Source of the DNA: Stercorarius parasiticus
Taxonomy: Eukaryota; Chordata; Aves; Charadriiformes; Stercorariidae
Assembly (NCBI GenBank): GCA_013396915.1
Contig: VWZL01001304.1
Coordinates: 997,393-1,061,392, forward strand
Direction of reading: 5' to 3'
Length of the DNA: 64,000 nucleotides
Shown here: positions 39,701 to 54,700 of the stretch, piece after piece
Layout of the letters: the number at the start of each line of letters is the position of its first letter
Numbering within the stretch: the stretch's first letter is position 1
Position numbers and translations under genes: made by a program
The notes under the pieces: generated by a model
What the model was told of the DNA's origin: nothing
Seen by the model: only the letters and a program-made list of their open reading frames with translations
The model's database searches: none

Positions 39701-42700
39701 AGTGTGTCTTAGCTCGGAGTCTTGAATTCAATTGGCCATAAATGTCTGTATTTTTGGCTTCAGGACCAAAAATATTCCTTCTTGAGTTTGCTTTTGACTG
39801 ACCTGCAGTTTTAACTGTAGCTGATTAGAAGGTTGGTTTGTGGTATCATAGTTCTTTACCAATTCTAGCTGGCACTGGAAAGTCAAAATATCTTGTATTC
39901 TGTAAACTAAGAGGACCAGTAAATATTATTCCACCATAAACTAGTTAGATCTTCTTTTGTTTGTTCTGTCCCATGTCAACTGTCCAACGTAGATTTTTTT
40001 TTTTCTTGACCTTGTTCAGGAATCACTTTAGGGAGTGTATTTTCACTGCTGTGGGCAGTTGAAGTTGCTTGTTTTATTTAACTGTGAAGCTATTTGAACA
40101 ATCCAGAAGACACTTGCTTCATTTGTTGGTGAATATAACTTCCATCTTTACAATAGGACAGGTTCTTAAGGCCTCACAAACTACTTAAGAAATGAATGTA
40201 TACAAACAAACATGCTTTCTTAATAATTCAGTTAACTGTTATTAAAGTTATCAAGTACGGTTGACTGACTGTTGTGTATGCTCCAGTATTCTTAAAATTC
40301 TGACATTTTTCCTCTTTTTCCCCCCCCCCTCGCAGGATTCCTATGATGATTGTCCTTATACTGTCATTTCAAACAAGAATACTGATCACTTGATATCAGA
40401 TGGCTTAGACAGTGAAATTAAAGGTATTTTTGTAACTTCTGTCAAAACACTGAAGTGATAGCATTTATACAGCTATCTCATGTCTTGGACAGTAATCACT
40501 TAAGTGATTTGTTAGGGAATTCAAAGTAATAACTTTCTAAATGCTCAAAATTGATATAACCTGGTGTCCACAAAGAAAAATGCTGTGATGCTGATGTACT
40601 GGATTGGAGGTAATTGGTAGATGAGTATTGATGTATTGGGCTCATCTTCTGTAAGATTAAGCATATTATCTGCAAACTCTAACAATTAAAACATGTAATC
40701 CTACGTTACGTTTTATTTTCATCATAATAAAAGTTCCAATTAGTGTGGTCTGATGTAGCTTGGAAGCTGAGGTGTGCGTGGTGGGTTTTTTTTTGTCCTT
40801 GGTTTTTAGTTTTAAATCTGGAAATGACTGAGTAGTGACTTACTTTGTAAGTTGGCTGGAATAACTTGCCTCACAATTGAACTTGTGGATGGCAGAGGAC
40901 AGTAAATGAAATTGAGTGCAAATTAATGCCTGGCCTTTTTTTAAATTTTTAAGGCAGCTGTGTAGGATTCAGATGAGAATCATCATCAAATAGGGAAGAA
41001 GTGGAGGTAGATTATGCTGTCCGGACTGACTCAGTCCAGGCCCTTCAGACCTGACTTGAAAGGCACGGGGAGACCTTGCGTGTGTAGGGGAACCCGCAGT
41101 TGTCTACAAAAGCATCTTTCTAGGGTGTTACAGCCCAGATGGAGCCTGCAAGCTGCTATTTGAATTTTATATACCCTGGTTTACGCTTCATGAGTAAAAT
41201 CCATTAAGAATTTGCTTTCACAGCTCAGTGTTGCTCAGTGCTAGCTAGGGCTAGGTAAAGCAAGCTGATTTTTCTTGTATAGAAAGGGGTTAATCAATAA
41301 GAGAGCTATTTAAATCTTAGAGTGAAATGTTGTCTCAGTCTAGTTTGGATAGCTAGATACAGTAGTGGTCAGCAGCTCTTTTGACTGAACTAAGAGGACT
41401 TTGAAGGAGGTTATTTTAAATCATGATTGATTGGAAGGGCATGGAAAATTAGTTTGGTTTTTTTAACCTTAGAACAGAAGCAGAAAAGAGTGAATGGATC
41501 CAATGGAACCATTGTAGTAACTGCTGCATTTCCAACTTTTTGTGAACATTTGACTTTGGTTTTAATGTTTTCATAATTTTCCTTCAGTGTTGTTGATACT
41601 TGGGAATTCTTTGCCCTGTAGTTGAGAACCAAAAATTTACTTATTTAGCCGTGTTGGAGTTCCTGAGATTCCATGAGGTTTCTGAAGAATTTCAGGAGTG
41701 ATGTAATACTCGGGTAGTGCTCTGCTGCTGTCTGCTCAGCATTGATCTGTAGTGCAGAATAATTGGTGAATAGCTTTGCTTAACAGAGTTCTGAGTAAGG
41801 AAAGCTTTAAAGTAGGCTAATAAAATTGGTGTTTTAAAACCAAAATGTTTAAGTAACTCTACTTATTGGGGTTTTTGTTTCAATCTTTCAATAGATGGCC
41901 TGTCAAATAATTTTAAGACTCACCCCCTTCAACTGGATCATCCCAGTGGCAGTCTGGATAGTACGGATTACATGAAGGCTACTGCATCACTGCAAGACTC
42001 TAAGAAATCGAATTCTGGAACGCCTCATGGTGCTTGTTTAACACTCACAGATCACGATCGAATTAGACAGTTCATACAGGAATTCACATTTAGGGGACTT
42101 TTGCCACATATAGAGAAGACAATTCGGCAACTTAATGATCAGGTCAGTTTACTTTTAAAAATACTTTGTGCTGTAATAAGGAAAAACAGTTGGGGTATAA
42201 ATCCAGTTATCCAAAAATCTGTTTTAAAATTATTACTTCCTTCTGCATCTAATGATTCAGTGATGTTATTGAAAACTAAGTAAATTGAAGAGAAATAACC
42301 GAAATCATAATTTTTGCTCAATTAGTCTTTAAAAAAACCCAAAACAAACAACAACCAAAAAAACCAACTTGTTCCAACAGAACTTCAGTGCAAGGTGGCT
42401 TCTTGGTGAAAGCCTGTCTGAACTGTTATCAGGGTTATCTGTCCTCACTGCTAAAATCGTAGTATTTTATGCTTCTGGACCATTCTGGCACAAGAAGCAA
42501 AACGTACCTTTTGTGTTTCAACATTAGAACGCACAACAAAAGTTAAGAAATGTGTATTCATCAATAATTGTCTGCAAAAAAGCTGCATTCTTCCACTGCT
42601 GCTTCTTGTCAGAGGGAGAAATGAATGGGCACCCTAAGTCGTGCAGTTCTGTTTTGATCTCAGTAGTCTTTGCAACTGAATATTCTTCTCTCAAACTTCT

Positions 42701-45700
42701 TGGAAGTTATAGTTATTATCATGCCTATGTTAAGTCAAGGATGTGCATTAAAGTTATTTCCATCACAGTAAGGTCCTTTCTAAGTGTTTAACTTTTATAT
42801 GATCTTAAACAGTTAGAGAGATGGATTGACATAGATTAGTACAATCAAATTACAGTATTTAGCATTAGACTTGGACCCAAATATTAGTCTGTTATCTGAA
42901 CTCTGTAATTTGATTAAATTGTCCATTCAGGTTATAGCTTTAAGTATGAGGGGGTTTTGATATGAAGTATCATATGCTGTAAGGAACACTTTCTCCCTGA
43001 ATTGACTGTTGGGAGTTTGTATATGCTGACTATGTTTATGCTTGAAAAGTTTTATGAAGCAACCTAAAAAAAAAAAGTGCATACATGAAGTGTAGAAAAC
43101 AGCCTTACCATTAGGAATGTAGTAATATGTTCCTAGTCGTGGCAGGAAAAGTTACATTTTTTTTTAAATGATCTTTAAAAAGAGATGTAGTTGGCCCTGT
43201 ATCTTGGAAATTATAATTCCATGTGGAAGCTTCCTCATTAGTGGAAATTATCTAAAAGAGTAAAGTTGTGTAATGTCGCTTGCAGGTATGACTGTACCCT
43301 TGACACTTGAAATCGATGTTTGCAGTATGGTGAAGCTTTGGGTGGGTGGTGATGGGGAGAACGTTCTCTCTTGAAGTATGTACTTAATCTAGATTTTAGG
43401 CTGGGCTGATACCAGAAATTAGATAATATGTTGAGATTTCAAACATACATCAAATGTTTTAGTTTTTAGGATGGAGATGTCTGCAGTTTGCAGCAACAAC
43501 AGTGAAGTTTAGCTGTCTGACATAGAATAAATGAATTGAAACTTCAGTGATTCATTTAAAGGAGTGCGCTCTTAGTTATTTTATTGTTTTTGTTTATTTG
43601 TTTTATGAAAAAAAAACCAGAATTTGGAAAGCCTTAGTGAAGCTTGAGGTTTTTATCTTAGTTTAACTTTTATATATCTCTTGCAATGTAGTACTCTAAT
43701 TCAGTGTCTTTTTGCAGTTAATATCCAGGAAAGGCTTGAGTCGATCACTGTTTTCTGCTACAAAAAAATGGTTTAGCGGCAGCAAGGTTCCAGAGAAGAG
43801 TATAAATGAACTGAAGAATACTTCCGGTTTGCTGTAAGTAATTTCAGTCTGTACTTCTAGATATAAACTGAAAATAAACCTTTTTTTTTGGGAGGGAAAG
43901 TCTGTGTTTATTTGGTGTTCTGCAAAGTGAAGTAAATCAGCAATATTGTAAGATATTAATTGGAGAAATCATGAAAAGTACAATGCCGAAAACCGTACAA
44001 TAATGGAGTAGCAGAACCTAAAGAAAAAGGGGATGAAAGAAACTGTTTACAGAGCCGTCTGCCTGCTACATTTACAGTGTAACTTTCTAAGTTACAAATA
44101 AGGTATATTTTTAAGAGTAATAGTAATAAAAAGCTATGGTCTGCTGTAAGGTGGTTTTTTTTTTAGATTTCTACAAGCTGTTTTTATTCTTACTTAAGCG
44201 AAACACCATTTACTGCAGTTGCTTGATTGACTATTAAGTCTGTTGCTTTTGCAAATGTGTTCGAGAGCTAAATTAAGCTCTAGATATTACCTAGCCAAAG
44301 TTAATGTCCCTGACGCTTACCTATGGCTTTAAATTCATATGCTGTATGTCTTTGGATTCATAATCAAAATGTTGTTAATTTCAACTTCCTGTATTGAACT
44401 TGCAAGCATGGTTTGCTTCCTACAAAGTTTGACTAACAAGTGTCTGTGAAAATGTATTTGATCTTCACTGAAGTGATTCTTGTCTATTTGACTAATCAAA
44501 AGATAGACTGATGCTTGCGGAGGACAGGAACTTGCGTAGTGTTTTGGCCTAAGGCATAGTTTTTTAGTGGATTTTTTCTTTCAAAAGAAATGGTGAGAAA
44601 TAACTACATCTAGATGAACAGTCAAAGTCCTTTTTTTTTTTTTCTCTCCTTCTCATAAAGCTCTATTTAGCTTTAACAGTTAATCTTACTGAGCAGTTTC
44701 AGTGATAGCTGCATACTTTTTTCAGTATTTCTTGGCTAAGAGGAATGCTTGCTTTCCATGTTAGTGGAGCGGTGAATCTCATTAACCAGAAAGTAGGGTG
44801 TGTAACCAAGTTACGTGTGGTAGAAAGGAAGCAGCTTTACTTTTCTTAGCTGTTTTTTAGGTGAGTCTGAAGCAATGCAGTTTTTATTCCTACTCTGTGA
44901 ATAGAAATTAAGATGAGATGGGAAGACTTTATAGAGCATGTCTTGCTCTATTTATTAAAATTATGACTTTGAATTTAAATATTTGTATTTATAGGTATCC
45001 ACCAGAAGCACCAGAGCTTCAAATCCGGAAAATGGCAGACTTGTGCTTTTTGGTGCAACACTATGAACTTGCATATAGCTGTTACCATACAGCAAAGAAA
45101 GACTTCTTAAATGATCAGGCAATGCTTTATGCAGCTGGAGCACTGGTTGGTACTTCACATGACATAAACATTCTGTGACCTTTTCTTAATAATCTCTAAT
45201 ATTTGTCTGAAGCTAATAAAATTCAATCTCTTCCCTCCACCTCCAAATTTATAAGGGTCTTGCCAAAGTTGCTGCATATCTTTAGGAAATGCTAATGTGT
45301 TCTCAAATCTATTGGCTGTTTTATGAATGGAGTAAAGGTGTGAATAAAAATTGAAGACTTAATTCTTAAAATGTGAAATATGAAAGGAGCAACCTCCAGC
45401 AAAATGGATCTTTAAACTTGTAGTCTGATAACTCAAACAGGTGTGAAATGATTTTATATCATCTCTTTCAGACTTCGGCAAAATACTTATTTGCCAGGAA
45501 GTCAAGACTATGTCACTATAAATGTGGTATTGTACCTTCTTTTTGGTTAAGACTCTTGAGTGATACAGTCTGAGTATGTCACTACTGAACTTCACTGTAA
45601 ACACGTACTCATTTGTTAATTTCTCTTGAGAGTGAAGATACATGTGACTAAAATAATCTTCAATAAGATAAATGGGAGCACTGGGGGAAAATAAGCTTGT

Positions 45701-48700
45701 TTTAACAATTGTTAGAAGCTGTGTTTTGTAGCCTTTAATCTGATTAACTTGATTAAATTTGAAACTTTGTGGAGCTATGGAAGAATTCTTGTCCCATCTT
45801 GATGTAAAACCTTTACATAAATGTCTGGTTTTGGAGTACAGAGACTTGCTCTGCATTTGGATAATCTGAAAAGTTATCTTAATTTCTTAATGGATGGTTT
45901 GTAGAGGTCTTAATTATGAACTTTTGCAACCTACAAGTCTTAGTCTTTACTTATTGCAGGAGAACTTTGCTATCCTATCTTCGCCCCATAAGTAAAGAAG
46001 TAAAACTTCAGAGTGCATGTTTACAAGTGTTTCCTTGTGTAACTTCATTTAATCAAAACTCAGAAAACGGTCCTCATCTTAAAGTAGTGCTACTTTAGCA
46101 GAAAGATTGTTCCTGCAATATGAAATTACCTCTTGGACTTGTAAGGCAGTACTGAGTCAATACTTCTGCATGGTGTTGAGGGTAACATCAACTGAAAACA
46201 CTTCTGTGAGTGAGTATAACTCTTTTACTGCTGTCTGGTTAATTACAAGCAGAGCGATAATAGGCTATTTTATTAAACCTTTTATCAGTTACAGTGGGTT
46301 GAATACACTTTTATATGCAAGTAACTGATTATACGGTGACCTTGAATGAGTAACTGAAACATGTTCCTCAGCATTTTGAGGTTTACATTTTTTTTGAAAA
46401 AAAACTATAGTGACAGCACTGAATTTCACTTGTAGGAAATGGCAGCAGTATCAGCTTTTCTTCAGCCTGGAGCTCCTAGACCGTATCCTGCTCACTATAT
46501 GGAAACAGCGATTCAGACCTATCGAGATATCTGCAAGTATGTTCTTTACTTTCATGCTGATCCAATGAAAGTTGAAAGACCTGGTGGCTCGACTTTCTTC
46601 CCCTGCACAGTGATAGTGCCAGATGACTAAAAGATCACAGAATGATGGTAACTTTTTAAAGAGTAAGATGTGTTAGTTTATCTAGGATAACATTGGAAGG
46701 GGATCTGTGCTGCTCTTAACAGAGTGCTTATTAAACTTGTGTATTGGATTTACTTGGAAGATTTTGGTAGTGGGGTGGCTGCAGGGGTGGCTTCTGGAGA
46801 AGACAGCAGGAGCTGCCCCTGCGTTGGACAGAGACAGTTTTCACCCAGTTCCAAAGTGGACTTGCCGCTGCCCAAATCTCAGCCTGACAGTGGTGCTGGT
46901 GATGCCTTTGTAACATACTTAAAGGGTAAAAACAGCAGCATCTGTGAGAGGAGTGAGAAACAAGAGGAACAGCCCTGCAGACACCAAGGTCAATGAGGAA
47001 GTAGGGGGAGGAGGTGCTTCCCTGCAGCCTGTGGACAAGACCATGGTGAAGCAGGCTGTCTCTGTGCAGTCCATGGAGGACCACAGTGGAATAGGGATCC
47101 ACGCTGCAGCTCGTGGAGGACCCAGTGCCAGAGCGGGTGGATGTGCCTTGAAAGAAGCTGCAGCATGTGGAGAGTCTACACCAGAGCAGATTCCTGTCAG
47201 GAGCTGGGACCCATGGGGAACCTACACTGGAACAGTCTGTTCCTGAAGGACTGTACGCCATGGAAAGGGGCCCATCCTGAAGCAATTCTTGAACTGTATC
47301 TGTGGGAGGGACACTGCACTGGAACAGGGGAAGAACATGATGAGGAAGGAGCAGCAGAGAGGAAATGTTATGAACTGACTGCAGCTCCTTTTCTGTGTCC
47401 CTCTGCCCCACTTGGGGGGAGGATGAGGTAGAAGAGTTGGGAGCGAAGTTGAGCCTGGGAAGAAGGAGGAGTTGGGGGAAGGTGTTTCAGTTTTGTTTTT
47501 AATTTATCACTATCCTATTTTGTTATTGATTGGCAATAAATTAATCTTCCCCAAACCAAGTCTGTTTTGCCTGTGAGTGATATCCCTGTCCTTATCACAG
47601 CACATGAACTTTTTAATGTAATTTTCTCCCCCTTCTCCCCCGTCTTATTGCAGAGGGGGTGTGATAGAGCAGCTTGGTCAACCCAGCACAACTTGTTTCT
47701 GGCTGTTGGACTTCTTGTTTATCAGATTTAGTTGGTTAGATGATTTTAGTTGGCATTCTTATGAATACAGTACTGTCCTCAAAAATGCTTTGTAGCTTTG
47801 CCTTTTGAAAAGCTACTGTTATAGTAGGATAAGACACTTAATGTGTCGATCTGTATGTGGTTGTTTTGCAGGGGATGAACTTTCATATCTTTTACTTTAA
47901 GAAGGATAAACAAATGGACATCAGTCTGATGCGATGTGGAGAAAATTTGTCAGATTTGAGGTGAAAAGTTTTCCATGGTTTATTTTGATAAATATTTATT
48001 AATACATTTATTTTTTTGCTTTAGGAACATGGTTCTGGCTGAACGCTGTGTGCTGCTTAGTGCTGAAATCTTAAAAAGTCAAAGCAAATATTCAGAGGCA
48101 GCTGCTCTTCTGATTCGTTTAACCAGTGAGGTAAAACACTTAGTAGCTTTTTCCACTCCTGCCCTTCCCCCTTTGTTTATTTACCCAAGCACTTCTAGGT
48201 TACATTCTAATTTTTGTTCTGTGATGTTTGCTAGCCAACAAATGAGCTGGTGTAAATCATGAAGTGAAGAAAACTGTTTACACTTCAAGGGAAGAAACTA
48301 GTACTGTTACTGTTTTTCTTTCTAGTCAAATGATTTGCTTGACTTCTTTACATGTCCAAATGTGCATTTATTATCTTTGGATTTATAACTAATTTTCTTT
48401 GACGTCTGCTTAGCTCTTGTGTGGCATACTTTCAGTTTAAGAACTCACAGGTTAAAAGTATGAGCATGGCTTGCCAGAGCCATAATGGATAATATCCCAC
48501 ATATAATGAGAAGTTCTGTATAGTTTAAGTAACTAAGGCATTACTGTAGCTCAGCTGTTATGAATCATTAAAATACTACTGTGTAAGTGAAAACTAGTCT
48601 GAACACTTCTGTAATATTAAATGGTGGAAATTAAGCATGGAATTAGCTTCTAATAGCCCAGAAAGGATATTGCTTGAAAAGGAGTGAAACAAATGTAATA

Positions 48701-51700
48701 CCAATAAAGGTATAGTGTCTTCTATGTAGCTTGAGAGGAAAGTCTAACGGGCAGTTAGTTCGTCTTTGTGGCCAGCTGCACCAAATGTGATGCTTCTGAG
48801 ATTTTTCCTCGGACAGATTAGGCATCGAAATTTGCAGAACTAAGCAATTTATTCTCTATCAAGTGTCTTTGTAGCTTCATTCTTGCCCTTTCAACTTAAG
48901 CTTGCTACTAAAATTTATATGAACAGTATAAGTTATTTAAGCAAGGAATTTAAATAGTATTGGCTCTGCACAATCATTTTATAACTTAAAATTATATGTA
49001 TTATGCTTGTGGTGCCTTTTGGCAGTTGCAAGGAAAATCTTCATAGGATACTGTATAGGTATCTCTGAGTGTATTTGTAGTCCAGAGACATACTTGGACA
49101 TCACTGATAGCATGGAGTTCAGTTTTGGTAAAATCAAGTAGATTCTGTTCTGATTGGTTGAAGTAATACAGCTGTGCCTTGGCATGAGAAGAGAAGGGGG
49201 TAATAATAAGAAATTGTACATTATTAAGAAATCATCCTGCTTCTTGTGATACAAATGCATTAAGTTCCACTGCTCCCTCTATTTTTCCTTCATCCTAGTA
49301 AAGCTCTTATTTTTTATTTCTAGCCTTAACTTCTGCAGGGGGAGGGAGGGGGAAAAGGTACTGCTTCAGAGCTAATGGTAAGTGTTAGAAACAGTAGCCT
49401 GAGTGACTGAAAAAGCAGAAAATATTTATTTTGTCACAGAATCACAGAATGGTTTGGGTTGGAAGGGACCTTAAAGACCATCTAGTTCCAACCCCCCTGC
49501 CCTGGGCAGGGACACCTCCCACTAGACCAGACTGCTCAAAGCGTTGTCCAGCCTGGCCTTGAACACTTGTCACTCATACTGAAACAGGTTGATATGTAAA
49601 TCTCTTCACTGGGAAAAACTACCAGCGTGTTTGGTATTGTACACTATACATATAACAAAGTGAAAAATACTTTTAGCTTTTTTCTCTTATCTGCACATGT
49701 ATACATATAATGTTTTTATATAAAAGAATCTTCAACTTCACAGCACTGTTCAGCCTATTGTCCCCGTTAGCATTAAAAAAAGGCCACTGTTATCATCATA
49801 TTTGTATTCAACTTTAAGGTTAATTCTCTTTTTTTCTTCAAATAGGATTCAGATCTTCGCAGTGCACTTCTGTTGGAGCAGGCAGCACACTGCTTCATAA
49901 ACATGAGAAGTCCGATGGTTAGAAAATTTGCATTTCATATGATACTGGCTGGCCATAGGTTTAGTAAAGCAGGCCAGGTAAGTATTATCTTTCCACAGGG
50001 AAAATACGCCCAGTATTTGATATTTATTCTGAAAAACATGTTAAATGTGTCATTAGTCTGGAAAAAGATGCCTGGCTTCTGACACTTTTGTATTAGTCAG
50101 AAATATTCAGCTGTGTGATCTTCTGAAAATGACTTCTGTGTTGATCAGCGTAGTCTTTTACTTCTGTATTTGAAGTAATGCTGAAGATCACTGACTTGAA
50201 ACTGAAGTGATGTGTGTTTGCATCTCTGGGTCTCAATCTTATACACAGTGAAATATGAGGCCTTTTGTTTGGGCAAAGGAGTGTTTTTACTCTTGAGATA
50301 AGAGTGAGTTGGAGGAGTTAAGATTTGTTAAACTTTTAATTTATTATAATAATAGCAAAATTTAGGTATCTGTTTTTCCTGGTGCCTTAACTGTGTGCTT
50401 TTTAGTGGAGGCACAGGTGTATGAACAGTTACTACAAGACAAACTAAAGCATCTCTTTATGGCTGCTTAGACTTAAGTAGCAATTAAACCAATACAAATC
50501 AGATTGATTTTACTTCCATTCACATTCCTGCGCAGGCAGCTCTAACTGGTAAATAAACTCAGAAGTTTGGACATAACTCGTGTGCTTTATTTCTGCCGCA
50601 GTTTTGGGATAGACTCTCTAAAGATAGCTTGTGCTTGATTCCTGCTGAGGGTAGTCACTGGAGTCCAGTTATAGGGCTGTTCCTGAATACGGTCAATTTT
50701 AGTTTACTGATAAGCTGTGAACCTGTGGCAGAAATAAGTTTGTGTTGCAAATTGGTAATACAGGAGAACCCAGGCATCAGAACTTGGTTTGAAACAAAGC
50801 CCTGTGGTCTTGGGGAATGTTTTTCATTCCATTGTTTTTGCCCTGATAAGGAACACAGAAAGTATTGTACTCTTGGCTTCTGTATTTAAAATCACAAGTG
50901 TGAAGAATGGTAGGAGTATTCCCCCCCTCCTTGGCTTTCTTCATGTAGTACTTTCCCTGTCTATTGTTATGACAGTAGTACTGACAGGGAGCTATTGATC
51001 AGAGGGTTTTTTTTATTTATTCTTTTATGTCTTACTCCTTTGCCTGGCAAAGCGCATGCATTTTGTAAAGCTTTGACTTTGTCTTCATGTAACAGGTCTC
51101 TTGTTGTTTGTGTCTAATTCTTGTAGGGATTCTGGTTTCCAAGGAATACTTTTTCAGTGTTACAGTAAATGTAGGGGTTCCCCCCCCTCCCATATCCTTA
51201 GAGACACCAAAATATTAAATGCTGCTGAAGGGAAGTCAGCCAGGCTGCTCAGCTGCATACTGTAATACCATATTTTAAAGTGTCAGTAATATCTGCTGAT
51301 GTTAAGGATTTGGTTCTTGTACTCTGCTGTGATCACCATACCAATTTGGACATATCTTAGATTTTTCCCATTATGGCTGTAAATAAGGGAATGCTGTTCC
51401 CTTTTTTTTTAGAAGCTAAGACTTGCCAGTACAGTGAATGTCTTTGCAGATATTCAATACGTAGACTTGGGATTGAATGCCCTGGTCCCAATGTAGCTAC
51501 AGGAAAGGAACTGTGGAGCTGACTGGGAGCAGAGCATCTATCTCCCAATGGGTGATGTGATTGGTAATTTTGTCTTCTGTGTACTGTAGGGCTGTAGTTT
51601 TGTTGGTTTGCTTGGCATGGATTTTGTCTGTAGCATGTCTACTGAACAGCAATTGACTGGAAGTGTCACTGAAAGTTCAGTTATGGAGTGAAACTAAATG

Positions 51701-54700
51701 TGTTAAATCTAGCTTACGTCCTGAGGCTTGGCGGTAGAGCGATGTGGTCTTCAGCAGTCAGTCCTAAAGCAATGCAGAATGCTATTTTAAAAAGAGTCTT
51801 TTCTTGTGTTTTGCTTTTTTTAACTTGCTGCCTGTTACACTAGTCTTTGAAAAAAGTGAATTTAATCTGCAGGCTAGGCTCTGTACTGTAGGAACCAACA
51901 CTTCTGTACTTAGATCTGTGTTGACCAGGTGCTATGAGGTATAGTTCTGCAAACGTTACACTTAGCATAGTGGGGGTGGTACTAAAAACTTCAGTAGCTT
52001 TTTCTGACTTAATGTTCAATCTTCCTAACATTACAATTGCAATGAGTGGCTAATGGGATTATTTAAGAAATAACCTTGGGGTTTTTTTTTTCTTGCAGAA
52101 AAAACATGCCTTACGTTGCTACTGTCAAGCCATGCAGGTTTACAAAGGGAAAGGCTGGTCTCTTGCAGAAGACCACATTAATTTCACTATTGGTCGCCAG
52201 TCCTTTACACTTCGTCAGCTTGACAATGCTGTGTCTGCCTTCAGGCATATTTTGATCAACGATAGTAAACAACCTCCAGCTCAGCAAGGAGCTTTTTTAA
52301 GAGAATATCTTTATGTTTATAAGGTAAATGACTTTTCATTGTCTTTATTCCTTGAGTAATCAGTAAGTTTATTACCAGTAGCATTTTATGAAGTCGTTAA
52401 ATGATTTTTCTGCCATACCTGCTTTGTTCCAGGGTTGTTTTATCTAGTTGATTTGTTCATTTTTTTACTTTACGCTTCAAAAAACCAAATATTCTGCATC
52501 TTGTGTGTATTAAGTGCACTTCCACTGATCCGTATTAGTGTGATTCTTTTTATGTGTTTTTATTACAGTAAAACTAATTCTTCCTTTTGAAGGTCATGGC
52601 TGAATTGCAATTTGTGATAGTTGTTTCTTCTAGAAGAATTGGATCTGTTATGTTTTGATCAATTTATCAACAGCCTCAAAAATCATTATAATGTTTAATA
52701 AAGACTAGGTAGCTCTGTCACCTCTTCTGGTACTATAAAGTACTCCCCATCCATGTTGTAGTGAATTCTATTAATTAATATGGGTTTTTATAGATTAAGT
52801 GACTCATCAAGTTGTCTGTAAGTTTGTGAGTGATTCTGGATTGTAGTATACCATGTACGTTATTGGGTGTTTAGTGCTGATGTCACCTCACCACACAACT
52901 TGCAGCTGGATAATTACTGTCTTTTAAAGCTTGTAAACAGAATTTCTGTGGTCTTTGCAAGTTATGGTAGACCTTACTTGAAGCTGGTGTTTGAGTCCAC
53001 AGCTTAGCTGTGGTAAGAGTCTTGTGTAATGGTGGTGGTGTAGTGAATGTAGCTTATCGAATTCTGAGTTAGAGTGTCAAGCTTTGCATCAAATAAAGCT
53101 TGTAACAGCTATGCAGCCACAATAGTGATTAGATCATTATTCTCCTTTTTCCATAAAGTTTTCATGAACTTTAAACTCTTAGTGAAGAAAAAAATACCAC
53201 TTCAGACTGTCAAACCAGAAGAAACTATCAAAGCAGTTAATTGAAATAATTCAATTTTAAAAATACTACCTGTTCAAACTTTGACTGCTTATAACTTGGC
53301 CTCCTTGTCATTCAGTTATTGGTAATGTACAGCATGGACATCATGTATTTTGCATAATGGCATGACGCTGTGTTTCCTCCTTTGCTCCAGAACGTAACCC
53401 AGCTATCACCTGATGGTCCCTTGCCACAGCTTCCTTTACCATATATTAACAGCTCGGCAACCCGTGTTTTCTTTGGGCATGATAGAAGACCAGCAGAAGG
53501 TTAGGAAACTTTATGTAAACAGATTAAATTCCCTTGTTTATGGAAACAAAATATATGCAAGAGTTGGTGTCATGTAAAAAAATCAAAAATCTATCATTAT
53601 GTAAAATTAACGTGACAAGGTGACTTCTTAAATCAGGTTTCAAAATAAAAGCTTAAGCTTAGTATCTACTCGCTAGATGTCTTCAGACTTCCTGTGTAAA
53701 TATGAAATCTGCATTCATGGGTGTGCTGACTTCCACTGTTTGTCATATCTGGAAAGCTTCANGTAAATATGAAATCTGCATTCATGGGTGTGCTGACTTC
53801 CACTGTTTGTCATATCTGGAAAGATGTTTTAGCAAATGCTAGATGCTATTGCCAATGCTAGAAATTAGCTTTACAGTTAACTTTCTCTTGGATTAAATGT
53901 TTGAAACGCTGTGATTGCTGAATGTGAAGTAAGCTGAATGGAAATTCTTATATGAACCAGGGCTCTACTGTGGGTCCTTTTTTCTGTCAAAAAGTAAAAA
54001 AACCCTCTGTAAGCTGAGTATACGATGTAGCATGCTAAAATCTTGGCCTTCTACAATTTGCGAATAGAAATATACTCAAATTATCCTCAGTATTGTCTTC
54101 CATGTGTATATTTGAAAATGTCTTGCAATTCTCTGACTTAAATCAACTGTAACATGAAAATGACAGTGACTGAGAATTTAAGATATTTTAACAATACTTA
54201 CCAAATTGCCATTGCAGCCCTGTGTTGCAACTGTTACGTGACACTTTTCATCTTCTAAGATTGTCTTACTCATACTAGGTGAAAAGCAGGCAGCTACGCA
54301 TGTAAGTCTGGATCAGGAGTATGACTCGGAATCATCACAACAGTGGAAGGAACTTGAGGAGCAGATTGTTTCTGTGATAAATAAAGGAATAATACCTTCA
54401 AACTTTCAACCAACACAGTTCTGTTTAAATCGCTACTCAGATAACTCCAGATTTCCACTTGCTGTGATAGAAGGTAAAGTTAAGATTTATACACTTCAGA
54501 AATAAAGTGAATTAGATAAATAGGTACAGTATTTCCTGTGTTATTGTAGATTTAAACTAACGTTCTTGTACAAGTTGTTTGCACAAGAATGGTTTGAGTT
54601 CAGTGAACCTTCAGATTGTGGTGAGGATAGCCTGTTGTCATTATTTTCTTGCACTTTAATAGAACCAATAACTGTTGAAGTGTCCTTCCGAAACCCTCTG

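Noticed and set aside
45359..45856. 165-codon minus-strand ORF in intron 9
   Set aside because: AT-rich, no domain, no splice or promoter context; chance frame.
46731..47411. 226-codon minus-strand ORF and plus-strand ORFs in intron 10
   Set aside because: They lie within the 951-bp solo LTR and come from its internal repeats.
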